A stretch of DNA of 64,000 nt from Variovorax sp. OK212 (lineage in GTDB: Bacteria > Pseudomonadota > Gammaproteobacteria > Burkholderiales > Burkholderiaceae_C), in assembly GCF_900112425.1 (NCBI RefSeq), contig NZ_FOLP01000006.1, forward strand, positions 62,001-126,000, written 5' to 3'. The translations under genes were made by a program, and so were the position numbers. Every line of letters begins with the position of its first letter. Position 1 is the first letter of the stretch. Positions 56,009 to 64,000 of the stretch are shown here, in pieces. Below the pieces are notes generated by a model that was not told the origin of the DNA, made no database searches, and was given only the letters and a program-made list of their open reading frames with translations.

Positions 56009-57024
56009 AGTTCACGACGACCACCACCATGCAAAGACGTTTCTCTTTTTCCGTTCTGTTCGCCGCCCTCACGGCCTTCACCCTGGCCGCGCCGGTGCAC
56101 GCGCAGCAGATCGATGCGCAGAAGCAGCTCGCCAGCGAGCGCTTCACCATCATCTCGCCGTTCCCGCCCGGCGGCCCGGTCGACACGCTGGCCCGCGTGC
56201 TGTCCGAAGGCCTGACCAAGCGCTACGGCCAGGCGGCCGTGGTCGACAACCAGGTGGGCGCGGCCGGCAACATCGGCATGGACAAGGTCAAGCGCGCCAA
56301 GGGCGACGGCCACACGCTGCTGGTGATTCCCGCGGGCAACGTCACCATCAACCCGACGCTGATGCCCAACTTCCCGTTCGACATGGCGAAGGACTTCGTG
56401 CCCATCACCATGCTGGCCAAGGCGCCCAACGTGCTGGTGGCCTCGCCGGCCTCGGGCATCAAGAACGCCAAGGAACTTGTGGCGCAGGCCAAGGCCAAGC
56501 CCAACACGCTGTCGTACGCCTCGCCGGGCGTGGGCAGCGGCCTGCACCTGGCGGGCGAGCTGTTCAAGCAGCAGGCCGGCATCGACATGCTGCACGTGCC
56601 CTACAAGGGCACGGCGCCCGCGCTCAACGACGTGCTGGGCGGCTCGGTGCCGCTGATGTTCAGCAACCTGCCCGCGACGCTGCCGTTCCTGAAGCAAGGC
56701 AAGCTGGTGGCCATCGGCGTGACCGAAGCCAAGCGCAGCGCCGCCGCACCCGACATTCCGACGCTGGCGGAGCAGGGCATCCAGGGCGTGACCGTCACCT
56801 CGTGGTACGGCCTGATGGCGCCCAGGGGCACGCCGCCCGCGGTGGTCGAGCAACTGGCCAAGGACGCGGCCGAGATGCTCTCGCAGCCCGACGTGCGCGA
56901 GCGCCTGAAGGTGCAGGGCATGGCCGACGCCGCCATGAAGCCGGCCGAGTTCGCCGCCTACATCCGCGATGAAACGGCCGTGTGGGCCAGGATCATCAAG
57001 GCCCGCAACATCGTGGCCGAGTAA
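56005..57024 (+). CDS. Bug-family (TTT) periplasmic receptor
   Basis: This 339-residue Bug receptor has a signal segment (MQRRFSFSVLFAALTAFTLA, cleavage at HAQ) preceded by a short MKFTTTTT extension. The start at 56005 overlaps the VOC stop and follows GAGAAG; ATG 56029 is possible. The core has FPPGGPVDTLARVLSEGL, DNQVGAAGNIGMDKV, SPGVGSGLHLAGELF and HVPYKGTAPALNDVLGG. It is the second Bug gene of the cluster, and no TctA or TctB permease gene is present. Confidence 0.88.
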   Translation: MKFTTTTTMQRRFSFSVLFAALTAFTLAAPVHAQQIDAQKQLASERFTIISPFPPGGPVDTLARVLSEGLTKRYGQAAVVDNQVGAAGNIGMDKVKRAKGDGHTLLVIPAGNVTINPTLMPNFPFDMAKDFVPITMLAKAPNVLVASPASGIKNAKELVAQAKAKPNTLSYASPGVGSGLHLAGELFKQQAGIDMLHVPYKGTAPALNDVLGGSVPLMFSNLPATLPFLKQGKLVAIGVTEAKRSAAAPDIPTLAEQGIQGVTVTSWYGLMAPRGTPPAVVEQLAKDAAEMLSQPDVRERLKVQGMADAAMKPAEFAAYIRDETAVWARIIKARNIVAE

Positions 57025-57054
57025 GCCGGCCCAACGCGCAAGGAAAGCCTCTCC

Positions 57055-58221
57055 ATGAAGACAAGCGAATCCACCATCGGCATCGTGGGCGCCGGCATCG
57101 GCGGCCTGGTGGCAGCCATTGCGCTGCGCCGCGCCGGCCACGACGTGATCGTGTTCGAACAGGCGAAGCAGTTCGCCCGCGTCGGCGCCGACATCAACCT
57201 CACGCCCAACGCGGTGCGCGCCCTCGACGGCCTCGGCGTAGGCGAGGCCGCCCGCGTGACCGCGGCGCGCCCGTCGCACCGCATCAGCCGCACCTACGAC
57301 ACCGGCGAGGAAACCTCGCGCCTGGAAATGGCCGATTCGGCCGAGCAGCGCTACGGTGCGCCGCAGCTCACCATCCACCGCGCCGACCTGCTGGCCGCAC
57401 TGGCCGAGATGTTCCCGGCGGAGCAGGTGGCGCTGGGCAAGCGCGCCGAGACCATCGCGCCCGACGAAAAGGGCGTGACCATCGCCTTCACCGACGGCAC
57501 CAGCGCCCGCGTGGGCGCGCTCATCGGCGCCGACGGCATTCATTCGTGCGTGCGCACGGCCATGTTCGGCGCCGAGAGCCCGCGCTTCACCGGCATCGTG
57601 GCCTACCGTGCCGTGGTGCCCGCCGAGCGCGTGGCCGGCGTGCCCAACCTGGGCGCCTTCACCAAGTGGTGGGGCCCGAACCCGCAGAGCCAGATCGTCA
57701 CCTTCCCGCTGAACCGCGGCAAGGACATCTTCATTTTCGCCACCACGCCGCAGGACACCTGGCACCTGGAGTCGTGGACCGCGCCGGGCAGCGTGGACGA
57801 ACTGCGCGAGCAGTACGTGGCCTACCACCCCGAGGCGCGCGCCTTGCTCGACGCCTGCGACACGGTGCTGAAGACCGCGCTGTACGAGCGCGACCCGATG
57901 CCCGCCTGGGCACAAGGCCGCATGGCGCTGCTGGGCGACGCCGCGCACCCGATGCTGCCCTTCATGGCGCAGGGCGCGGGCATGGCCATCGAAGACGCGG
58001 TGGTGCTGTCGCGCCATCTCGACGGCGTGGCCATGGCCGATGTGCCGGCCGCGCTGAAGGACTTCGAGCGGGCACGCATCGAGCGCGCCAGCCAGGTGCA
58101 GCTCGGCTCGCGCGGCAACAACTGGCTGCGCGAAGGCGGCAACGCCGACTGGGTCTACGCCTACGACGCCTGGGCCGCGCCGCTGGGCGCACCGGCCTTG
58201 GCCGCCGAAGCGGCTGCCTGA
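57055..58221 (+). CDS. FAD-dependent aromatic monooxygenase (salicylate/6-hydroxynicotinate hydroxylase type)
   Basis: This 388-residue flavoprotein monooxygenase has the N-terminal FAD motif IGIVGAGIGGLVAAIALRR, the DG-type motif GADGIHSCVRTAMFG and the C-terminal ALLGDAAHPMLPFMAQGAGM. The stretch YGAPQLTIHRADLLAAL resembles the NicC type of 6-hydroxynicotinate 3-monooxygenase. It should hydroxylate an aromatic or heteroaromatic acid, with decarboxylation possible. An AAGGAAAG ribosome site is present. Confidence 0.85.
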   Translation: MKTSESTIGIVGAGIGGLVAAIALRRAGHDVIVFEQAKQFARVGADINLTPNAVRALDGLGVGEAARVTAARPSHRISRTYDTGEETSRLEMADSAEQRYGAPQLTIHRADLLAALAEMFPAEQVALGKRAETIAPDEKGVTIAFTDGTSARVGALIGADGIHSCVRTAMFGAESPRFTGIVAYRAVVPAERVAGVPNLGAFTKWWGPNPQSQIVTFPLNRGKDIFIFATTPQDTWHLESWTAPGSVDELREQYVAYHPEARALLDACDTVLKTALYERDPMPAWAQGRMALLGDAAHPMLPFMAQGAGMAIEDAVVLSRHLDGVAMADVPAALKDFERARIERASQVQLGSRGNNWLREGGNADWVYAYDAWAAPLGAPALAAEAAA

Positions 58222-58252
58222 TCCCTTTCACCTCACCCCACGGAGGCACACG

Positions 58253-58474
58253 ATGCAACAAGACCGCTACCTGCAACCGCACCAGGCGCGCCAGCGCCCC
58301 GCGACCACCTACGAAGACCTGCTGGGCGACGTGATCGAGCGCGCCTTTGGCGACGGCATCCACGACCTGCCGGGCCTGGTGCAGCGCCTGAACGACAGCG
58401 GCCTGGCCACCCCCGGCGGCCAGCCGTGGACCGAGGCGCTGTACCGCAAGGAAATGGCCACGCTGGCCGGCTGA
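58253..58474 (+). CDS. Small recombinase-like HTH protein, 73 aa
   Basis: This 73-residue protein starts after a strong CGGAGG ribosome site. It is mostly helical. The C-terminal stretch LNDSGLATPGGQPWTEALYR resembles the 'recombinase' domain of large serine recombinases, where a short helix-turn-helix follows a GIxTPxGxxW motif. No catalytic Ser domain is present, so it is not a recombinase. It lies between the flavin hydroxylase and the Rieske oxygenase, tightly packed (11 bases to the next start). Confidence 0.75.
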   Translation: MQQDRYLQPHQARQRPATTYEDLLGDVIERAFGDGIHDLPGLVQRLNDSGLATPGGQPWTEALYRKEMATLAG

Positions 58475-58485
58475 GAGGAACCCCC

Positions 58486-59541
58486 ATGACCATCGCCATT
58501 CACCCCGCCGCGGCCGACCCGGTCGACCATCTGCTCGAGATCGGCCTGAAGGACCTCTGGTACCCGATCTGCCCCTCGCACTTCATCAAGGAGAACCCCA
58601 TCTCCCTGCGCCGCCTCGGCCGCAAGCTCGCGCTGTGGCGCGACGGCGAAGGCGTGCTGCATGCGCTGGAAGACCGTTGCCCGCACCGCGGCGCGCCGCT
58701 GTCGCAGGGCGTGGTGCTCGGCGACCGGCTCTCGTGCCCGTACCACGGCGTGGAAGTGCGCCACGACGGCGTGGTCACGCGCGTGCCCGGCAGCCCCGGC
58801 TGCAAGCTCGAGGGCTCGCAGGCCACGCGGCACTTTCATGTGCAGGAGCGCGCGGGCGCCGTGTTCCTCTACAACTCGAAGGAATCGGTCGACGTGCCGC
58901 CGCCGCTTGTGCTGCCCGAGCAGCTCACAGACGACGCCGAGTACGCGTCCTTCCTCTGCTACACCGAGTGGAAGGGCGACTACCGCTACGTGCTGGACAA
59001 CGTGATGGACCCGATGCACGGCACCTACCTGCACAAGCAGTCGCACTCGATGGCCGAGGGCGACTCCAGCGCCAAGTTCGGCATTCGCCAGACCGACATC
59101 GGCTTCGTGTTCGAGAAGGAAGGCCAGCGCAACGTCAACTTCGACTGGACCGAGTGGGCCGACACCGGCATGCACTGGATGCGCCTGGAAATCCCGTACC
59201 CCAAGACGGGCGGCCCCGGCGGCAACTTCATCATCATCGGCGCCTTCTCGCCCATGGTGAAGGGCATGACGGCCACCTTCTTCTGGCGCGTGCGCAAGCT
59301 GCCCAAGGACTGGCAGCGCGACACCTGGCGCTTCCTGTACAGGAACCGCCTCGAGGCGCGCCACTGGCATGTGCTGGAGCAGGACCGCGTGATGCTCGAG
59401 GAGATGGAGGCCGACGCCAACCAGCACGAGAACCTGTACCAGCACGACCTGGGCATCGTTCGGCTGCGCCGCCACATGCGCAACCTGGCGGTGGCGCAGC
59501 TGGCTGAAGAGAGCAAGACGGCCGAGGCCGCCACGGCCTGA
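58486..59541 (+). CDS. Rieske-type ring-hydroxylating oxygenase, alpha subunit
   Basis: This 351-residue oxygenase has the Rieske cluster ligands CPHRG (Cys65, His67) and CPYHG (Cys84, His87). The mononuclear iron site is in DNVMDPMHGTYLHK (Asp175, His178, His183). There is no separate beta subunit in the cluster, so it resembles the single-component-alpha phthalate/vanillate family. The start at 58486 follows GAGAGGAA. It is paired with the reductase at 59560. Confidence 0.9.
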   Translation: MTIAIHPAAADPVDHLLEIGLKDLWYPICPSHFIKENPISLRRLGRKLALWRDGEGVLHALEDRCPHRGAPLSQGVVLGDRLSCPYHGVEVRHDGVVTRVPGSPGCKLEGSQATRHFHVQERAGAVFLYNSKESVDVPPPLVLPEQLTDDAEYASFLCYTEWKGDYRYVLDNVMDPMHGTYLHKQSHSMAEGDSSAKFGIRQTDIGFVFEKEGQRNVNFDWTEWADTGMHWMRLEIPYPKTGGPGGNFIIIGAFSPMVKGMTATFFWRVRKLPKDWQRDTWRFLYRNRLEARHWHVLEQDRVMLEEMEADANQHENLYQHDLGIVRLRRHMRNLAVAQLAEESKTAEAATA

Positions 59542-59559
59542 GCGGGAGCGAGCGCAGCC

Positions 59560-60528
59560 ATGTCTTCCCCCACGCTGAACGCCCTCGTGCACACCATGCG
59601 CTACGAGGCCGACGGCATCGTGAGCGTCGAGTTCCGACCGGCCACGCCGGCCGTGGACTTCCCCGCCTTCGAGGCCGGCTCCCACATCGACCTGCACCTG
59701 CCCAACGGCCTGGTGCGCAGCTACTCGCTGTGCAACCCTTCGAGCGAGCGCCAGCGCTACGTGGTGGGCGTGCTCAACGACCGCAAGAGCCGCGGCGGCT
59801 CGCGCTACGTGCACCAGCAGCTGCGCGTGGGCATGACGCTGCCCATCTCGGCGCCGCGCAACAACTTCAAGCTGGAAGAGGGCGCCGCGCGCTCGGTGCT
59901 GGTGGCCGGCGGCATCGGCGTGACGCCCATCTGGTGCATGCTGCAGCGGCTGGTGGCGCTGGGCAAGCCGGTCGAAATCCTCTATTGCGCACGCACGCGC
60001 AAAGAGGCGGCCTTCTGCGAAGCCATCGACGCGCTGGCCAAGGAAAAGTCGGTGCAGCTCACCTGGCACTTCAACGAAGAGAAGGGCGCGCCGCCCGACC
60101 TGGCCGGCCTGCTCGCGGGCAAGGGCGCCGACAGCCACTACTACTGCTGCGGCCCCACGCCGATGCTCGACGCCTTCGAGAAGAGCTGCGAGCAGCTCGG
60201 CTATGCCAACGCGCACATCGAGCGCTTTGCCGCGGTGCACGTGGAGGCGCCGAGCGCCACGCAGAGCTGCGTGGTCGAGTGCGCCAAGAGCGGCAAGAGC
60301 GTCGAGGTGCCCGCGGGCAAGTCGATCCTCGACAGCCTGATCGACGCCGGCCTCAACCCCGACCACAGCTGCAAGGAAGGCGTGTGCGGTGCCTGCGAGA
60401 CCTCTGTGCTCGAAGGCGAGATCGACCACCATGACGGCATCCTCACCAAGATCGAGCGTGCGTCCAACAAGACCATGATGATCTGCGTCTCGCGCTGCAA
60501 GGGCGCGCGGCTGGTGCTCGACATCTGA
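59560..60528 (+). CDS. Oxygenase reductase (phthalate dioxygenase reductase/VanB-like)
   Basis: This 322-residue protein passes electrons from NAD(P)H to the Rieske oxygenase. It has an FMN-binding domain (RSYSLCNPSSERQRYVVGVL), a nucleotide-binding domain (VAGGIGVTPIWCMLQRL, YYCCGPTPMLDAFEK) and a C-terminal plant-type [2Fe-2S] domain (CKEGVCGACETSVLEGE with a late MICVSRC). This order is that of the phthalate dioxygenase reductase family. It starts 18 bases after the oxygenase stop. Confidence 0.9.
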   Translation: MSSPTLNALVHTMRYEADGIVSVEFRPATPAVDFPAFEAGSHIDLHLPNGLVRSYSLCNPSSERQRYVVGVLNDRKSRGGSRYVHQQLRVGMTLPISAPRNNFKLEEGAARSVLVAGGIGVTPIWCMLQRLVALGKPVEILYCARTRKEAAFCEAIDALAKEKSVQLTWHFNEEKGAPPDLAGLLAGKGADSHYYCCGPTPMLDAFEKSCEQLGYANAHIERFAAVHVEAPSATQSCVVECAKSGKSVEVPAGKSILDSLIDAGLNPDHSCKEGVCGACETSVLEGEIDHHDGILTKIERASNKTMMICVSRCKGARLVLDI

Positions 60529-60571
60529 ACCCAAGGCCTCCGGCCAGAAGAAGAACCCCCCGAGACATTCC

Positions 60572-61678
60572 ATGAAAAAGTACTTGCTCACGCTGGTTTC
60601 GATCAGCGCGGCTGGCGGAGCGCTGGCCCAATCTTCCCTCACGCTGTTCGGCGTGGTCGACGCCGCCGTCACCTACACCAAGGGCAGCGGCGACGGTTCG
60701 GCCCACAAGACGCAGCTGACCAACAGCGGCAACATGTTCAGCCGCCTGGGCTTTCGCGGCACCGAGGACCTGGGCGGCGGCTACTCCGCCAACTTCTGGC
60801 TCGAGATGGGCCTGCAGAACGACAACGCCACCGGCTTTCCCTCGAACTCGAACAACCAGGCCAGCGGCAACGGCACCGCGGGCGTGCTGAGCTTCAACCG
60901 CCGCTCCACCGTGAGCCTGGCGGGCGCCTTCGGCGAAGTGCGGCTGGGCCGCGACTACGTGCCGGCCTTCTGGAACACGGCCATCTTCGACCCCTTCGGC
61001 ACGGGCAGCGGCATCGGCGCCAACCAGATCTATTTCTCGGGCCTGGGCGGGCTGGTCGCGCCCACCGGCACGCGCGCCTCGAACAGCATCGGCTACCTGC
61101 TGCCGGCCAGCCTCGGCGGCTTCTACGGGCAGGTGATGTACGCCATGGGCGAGAACGACTCCAACTCGGTGCTGCCCAACACGCTGGTGCCGAACCGGCA
61201 CGACGGCGACCACACCGGCGCGCGCTTCGGCTACCAGAGCGGCGGGCTCAACATCGCGCTGGCCACCGGCCGCACGCGCTACGCGAGCGGCGACCTGCGC
61301 GTGACCAACCTGGGCGCGGCCTACACCTTCGACGCATCGCTCATGAACCTCAAGCTCACGAGCGAGCTGTACAAGGAGTCGAAGGGCAGCACCGACGCCA
61401 AGGGCGCGCTCATCGGCTTCCAGCTGCCCGTCGGACCCGGCGAGATCAAGGCCTCGTATGCGCGCTACCGGGTCGAGCCGGCCGGCGCGCTGCTCAAGCC
61501 CACGTCGTCGAAGCTGGCCATCGGCTACGTGCACAACCTCTCCAGGCGCACCGCGCTGTACGCCACCATCGCGCGCATCACCAACAGCAACGGCGCGTCG
61601 GCGAGCCTGTCGGGCGCGATCACCGCGGCGAACCACGCCTCCAGCGGCGCCGAGTTCGGCATGCGCCACGCGTTCTAG
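60572..61678 (+). CDS. Outer-membrane porin (Burkholderiales general porin type)
   Basis: This 368-residue porin has a signal peptide (MKKYLLTLVSISAAGGALAQ). The mature protein begins SSLTLFGVVDAAVTYTKGS, typical of betaproteobacterial porins, with alternating beta-strand pattern throughout, and the end reads GAEFGMRHAF with the terminal Phe needed for barrel assembly. Its position in the cluster suggests uptake of the substrate through the outer membrane. Confidence 0.9.
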   Translation: MKKYLLTLVSISAAGGALAQSSLTLFGVVDAAVTYTKGSGDGSAHKTQLTNSGNMFSRLGFRGTEDLGGGYSANFWLEMGLQNDNATGFPSNSNNQASGNGTAGVLSFNRRSTVSLAGAFGEVRLGRDYVPAFWNTAIFDPFGTGSGIGANQIYFSGLGGLVAPTGTRASNSIGYLLPASLGGFYGQVMYAMGENDSNSVLPNTLVPNRHDGDHTGARFGYQSGGLNIALATGRTRYASGDLRVTNLGAAYTFDASLMNLKLTSELYKESKGSTDAKGALIGFQLPVGPGEIKASYARYRVEPAGALLKPTSSKLAIGYVHNLSRRTALYATIARITNSNGASASLSGAITAANHASSGAEFGMRHAF

Positions 61679-61718
61679 GACGCCCGGCGCCCATCACCCC
61701 ACACCCGCAGGACACGCC

Positions 61719-63047
61719 ATGCAGAGCAGCAAGAACTTTCGTTGGTACGGCGTCATCACGCTGTTCGTGATCGTCGCGATCTCCTACGTGGACCGCATCA
61801 ACATCGCGGTGCTCATCACCGACAAGGCGTTCCTGGCGCACGTGGGCCTCGCGGCGGACGACCGCGTGGGCCAGGGCTTCCTGGCCACGGCCTTCATGCT
61901 GGGCTACGGCGTGTCGGCCTTCGTGCTCACGCCGTTCTGCTCGGCGCTGTTCGGCGTGCGGCGCAGCCTGGTGTACGGGCTCGTCCTGTGGGGCGTGGTG
62001 ACCTGGGCCTCGCCCATGTTCCACAGCTACGGCATGCTGCTGGCCTCGCGCATCCTGCTGGGCGTGTCCGAAGGGCCGCTGTTCTCGCTGGCCTCGGCCT
62101 ACATCAAGGCGCATTTCCGCAGCGACGAGAACGGCAAGCCCAACGCCTTCGTGAACATGGGCACCGGGCTGGGCCTGGCGGTGGGCTATCCGCTGGTGGG
62201 CTACCTGCTCACGCAGTTCGCCTGGGACACCTCGTTCCACGTGCTCGGCGTCATGAACATCGCGCTGGGCATTCCGTTGGTGCTGGCCTTCGTGCGCATG
62301 CCGCCCACGCAGGCCGACGGCGTGAAGCCCTCGTCGTTCGGCGAAGCGATGGCGCGCGTGGGCGGCATCGTGCGCGGCGCGCTGCACACGCGGCACCTGT
62401 TCCTCATCACGCTGCTGACCTCGGCCGCGCTGGCCTACCTCTGGGGCAGCAGCAACTGGCTGCCGACCTACCTGCGCGAGGCGCGCGGCTTCTCGCTGCG
62501 CGAGATGGGCTGGCTGGCCTCGCTGCCGCAGTACGCCACGGTGCTCGCGGTGTTCGTGGGCGGCGTGCTGATCGACAAGGTCGGGCGCGAGCGCGTGCCT
62601 TTCATCTTCATGGGCGCGAGCGTGGGCGTGGCGCTGTCGGTGCTGATGGCCATCAACGCACGCGACCCGTACGCGGCGGCGTGCTGCCTGGTGGCGGCCA
62701 ACTTCTTCTGGGGGCTGCAGAGCCCGGCCATCCCGAGCACGGTGCAGTACTGCTCGCGGCCCGAGCACACGGCCAGCGCGTTCGGCGTGACCAACGGCGC
62801 GGGAAGCCTGGTGGCGGGCTTCATGCCGGCGCTGATGGGCGGCGTGATCGCGGCGGTGTCGCATGGCTCCGGCGCTGCGGGTGCTGCAGGTGGCGCAGTG
62901 ACTTCGGCCGCTTCCGCATCGGGTTTCTTCGCGGGCTTCGCGTTGCTCATCGGCACGCAGGTGGTGGTGTTCTTCTGCGGTCTCATGCTGTGGTTGCGCG
63001 ACCGCTCGCGCGGTGCCGCCGCGGTCTCTGGTTCACAGCTTTCATAG
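61719..63047 (+). CDS. MFS transporter (aromatic acid/organic acid permease type)
   Basis: This 442-residue permease has about 12 membrane segments and the family start FRWYGVITLFVIVAISYVDR. The MFS loop reads DKVGRERVPFIFMG, and LASRILLGVSEGPLFSLASA is a characteristic segment of anion:cation symporters. It probably imports the cluster substrate. It ends the co-directional run of genes. Confidence 0.88.
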   Translation: MQSSKNFRWYGVITLFVIVAISYVDRINIAVLITDKAFLAHVGLAADDRVGQGFLATAFMLGYGVSAFVLTPFCSALFGVRRSLVYGLVLWGVVTWASPMFHSYGMLLASRILLGVSEGPLFSLASAYIKAHFRSDENGKPNAFVNMGTGLGLAVGYPLVGYLLTQFAWDTSFHVLGVMNIALGIPLVLAFVRMPPTQADGVKPSSFGEAMARVGGIVRGALHTRHLFLITLLTSAALAYLWGSSNWLPTYLREARGFSLREMGWLASLPQYATVLAVFVGGVLIDKVGRERVPFIFMGASVGVALSVLMAINARDPYAAACCLVAANFFWGLQSPAIPSTVQYCSRPEHTASAFGVTNGAGSLVAGFMPALMGGVIAAVSHGSGAAGAAGGAVTSAASASGFFAGFALLIGTQVVVFFCGLMLWLRDRSRGAAAVSGSQLS

Positions 63048-63717
63048 CCATCCGAAGGGCTTGTACCTTCGTACTGCACGGGGACTGTGGCCGCCCGGTC
63101 ACAGTGCGTGCAGCCGATTTTCATCACCTGCGTGAGCAGGTGTTTCGGCGGCAGAACCATCTTCGTAAGGCATGGCATGCGCTGCATCGCATGACGCCAT
63201 TCGGGCTATGGCACGCGAACATTTTGAGAGAGAAAAGTTCCGCGATTCGTTGAGCTGACGCAATCGTTCAGCTAAAACTGGCGCACTTCAATGGACGAGG
63301 GAATGCGCGTGAAACCAACGACAAGAGCCGCAGAAATTCTTGCCATGGCCGCGATGAAACACATCGGGCCCCGCACCGTTTCCACCACTGCCCGCATGCC
63401 GCCGCGGCAACGCCGTGCGCCCCTGCGCGGGCGCTGAGCCAGCACCCCCGCTCCCCGCTCTCCGCTTGTTCGAGACCCCGCATGACGACGGGCATGGCGC
63501 CGCTCGCGCCGCGCATCCTGGGACCGCCTGAATTGCAGCGGTGACACCCGGGCGACCGTGTCGTCCTGACGAACCGATGGGTTCGCCGGGAGGGCGCTGT
63601 GCTGCCTGCTTCCTGTCGGTTGTTCTTCACCCCACGCGCGCGTCACGCGCATCGCCGACTATCCGCCGGCGCATGCGGTACGGCGCATGTTCTTACCAAG
63701 AGTACCCAGAGGCGATC
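63048..63717. other. Gene-free region of 670 bases
   Basis: No convincing coding frame is seen on either strand. There is an inverted repeat ACTGTG/CACAGT at 63084-63105 in the first part, which could be a weak terminator for the MFS transcript. A second dyad AGCTGA...TCAGCT lies at 63253-63273, near the middle. The last 60 bases lead into the next gene with an AGAGG ribosome site. Confidence 0.55.
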
Positions 63718-64000
63718 ATGAAAAAATTCAGTGCACCCGTGGCCTTCAATCATCTTGCCATCACCGCGGTGACCCTTGCCGTGCTGACGGCTTGCGGCGG
63801 CGGTGGAGACAGCGGCGGCGGCGCGTCGCTCGGCGGCGGTGGCGTCGCGCTCGGCGCGCCGTCGGACACGGTGGCCTTCGCGCCGTCGTCGGACGTCACC
63901 AAGAAGTCGCCCGACGACGGCGTGCCCTCGGCGGCCGGCTCGGCAGTGGCCGCGGTCGACCGCTCGGCCAGGCCGATGGAGCTGCCCGACACCGTCTGGC
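63718..64000 (+). CDS. Lipoprotein, N-terminal part (3' end outside window)
   Basis: The frame starts at ATG 63718 after AGAGGCG and runs off the right edge. The signal is lipoprotein-like (AITAVTLAVLTACGGGG), with the lipobox L-T-A-Cys and a Gly/Ser-rich linker after it. The first 90 residues show no recognisable domain. It may be a large outer-membrane lipoprotein, but this cannot be judged here. Confidence 0.7.
   Translation, partial: MKKFSAPVAFNHLAITAVTLAVLTACGGGGDSGGGASLGGGGVALGAPSDTVAFAPSSDVTKKSPDDGVPSAAGSAVAAVDRSARPMELPDTVW

Noticed and set aside
63268-63652. Two overlapping minus-strand frames of about 120 codons in the final gap.
   Set aside because: Both use the same bases in different frames, have no ribosome site and are full of Arg/Ser/Cys typical of random frames.

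Overview
The window looks like chromosomal DNA of a high-GC betaproteobacterium of the order Burkholderiales, most likely family Comamonadaceae and Variovorax-like. The reasons are the strong G/C bias at third codon positions, orphan Bug-type (tripartite tricarboxylate) periplasmic receptors, many LysR regulators, a FecIRA iron module, an ImuA-ImuB-DnaE2 mutasome and a Rieske-oxygenase catabolic cluster. The genus is inferred from gene style. No 16S rRNA gene is present to confirm it.

Layout. 1-3002: the tail of a kelch-like protein, parC, and a tiny membrane protein coupled to parC. 3097-4492: a gene graveyard holding a frameshifted Bug receptor, an internal piece of an acyl-CoA synthetase and the C-terminus of an IclR regulator, all remnants. 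4577-11604: a LysR regulator divergent from an AtoE-type transporter, a very large molybdopterin oxidoreductase fused to a ferredoxin-reductase module, and an ornithine cyclodeaminase-family protein. 11704-20434: assorted genes (metallo-beta-lactamase-fold lipoprotein, lipase-like hydrolase, isochorismatase-like hydrolase, aldo/keto reductase, M20 amidohydrolase with divergent LysR, branched-chain amino acid-type binding protein). 20595-24789: fecI-fecR-fecA type iron uptake behind a good Fur box. 24896-31376: imuA-imuB-dnaE2 behind a LexA box, followed by a PD-(D/E)XK-like protein. 31429-33363: a second LexA box heads a leftward set of an unknown 81-residue protein, a LigT-type RNA ligase/phosphodiesterase and an APH(9)-like phosphotransferase.

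33490-45654: an SGNH hydrolase and divergent LysR, a lipoprotein, tRNA-Gly(CCC), several small hypotheticals, a Tyr/Pro-rich secreted protein, a gene-free stretch ending in three tandem terminators, a ferritin-like diiron protein, alaS, a ketopantoate reductase-family protein and dadA with a strong terminator.

45876-63047: 17 co-directional genes that look like one catabolic cluster for an aromatic or N-heterocyclic acid. They encode two Bug receptors, two SDRs, a cupin, an alpha/beta hydrolase, an IclR regulator, a ThDP enzyme, an aspartate dehydrogenase-like enzyme, an aldehyde dehydrogenase, a VOC (extradiol dioxygenase-like) enzyme, a flavin hydroxylase, a 73-residue recombinase-like protein, a Rieske oxygenase with its reductase, a porin and an MFS permease. 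The order suggests uptake (porin, permease, receptors), ring activation (Rieske pair, flavin hydroxylase), ring cleavage (VOC enzyme) and processing of the product (hydrolase, ThDP enzyme, dehydrogenases). The substrate cannot be read from sequence alone. The window ends in the start of a lipoprotein gene.
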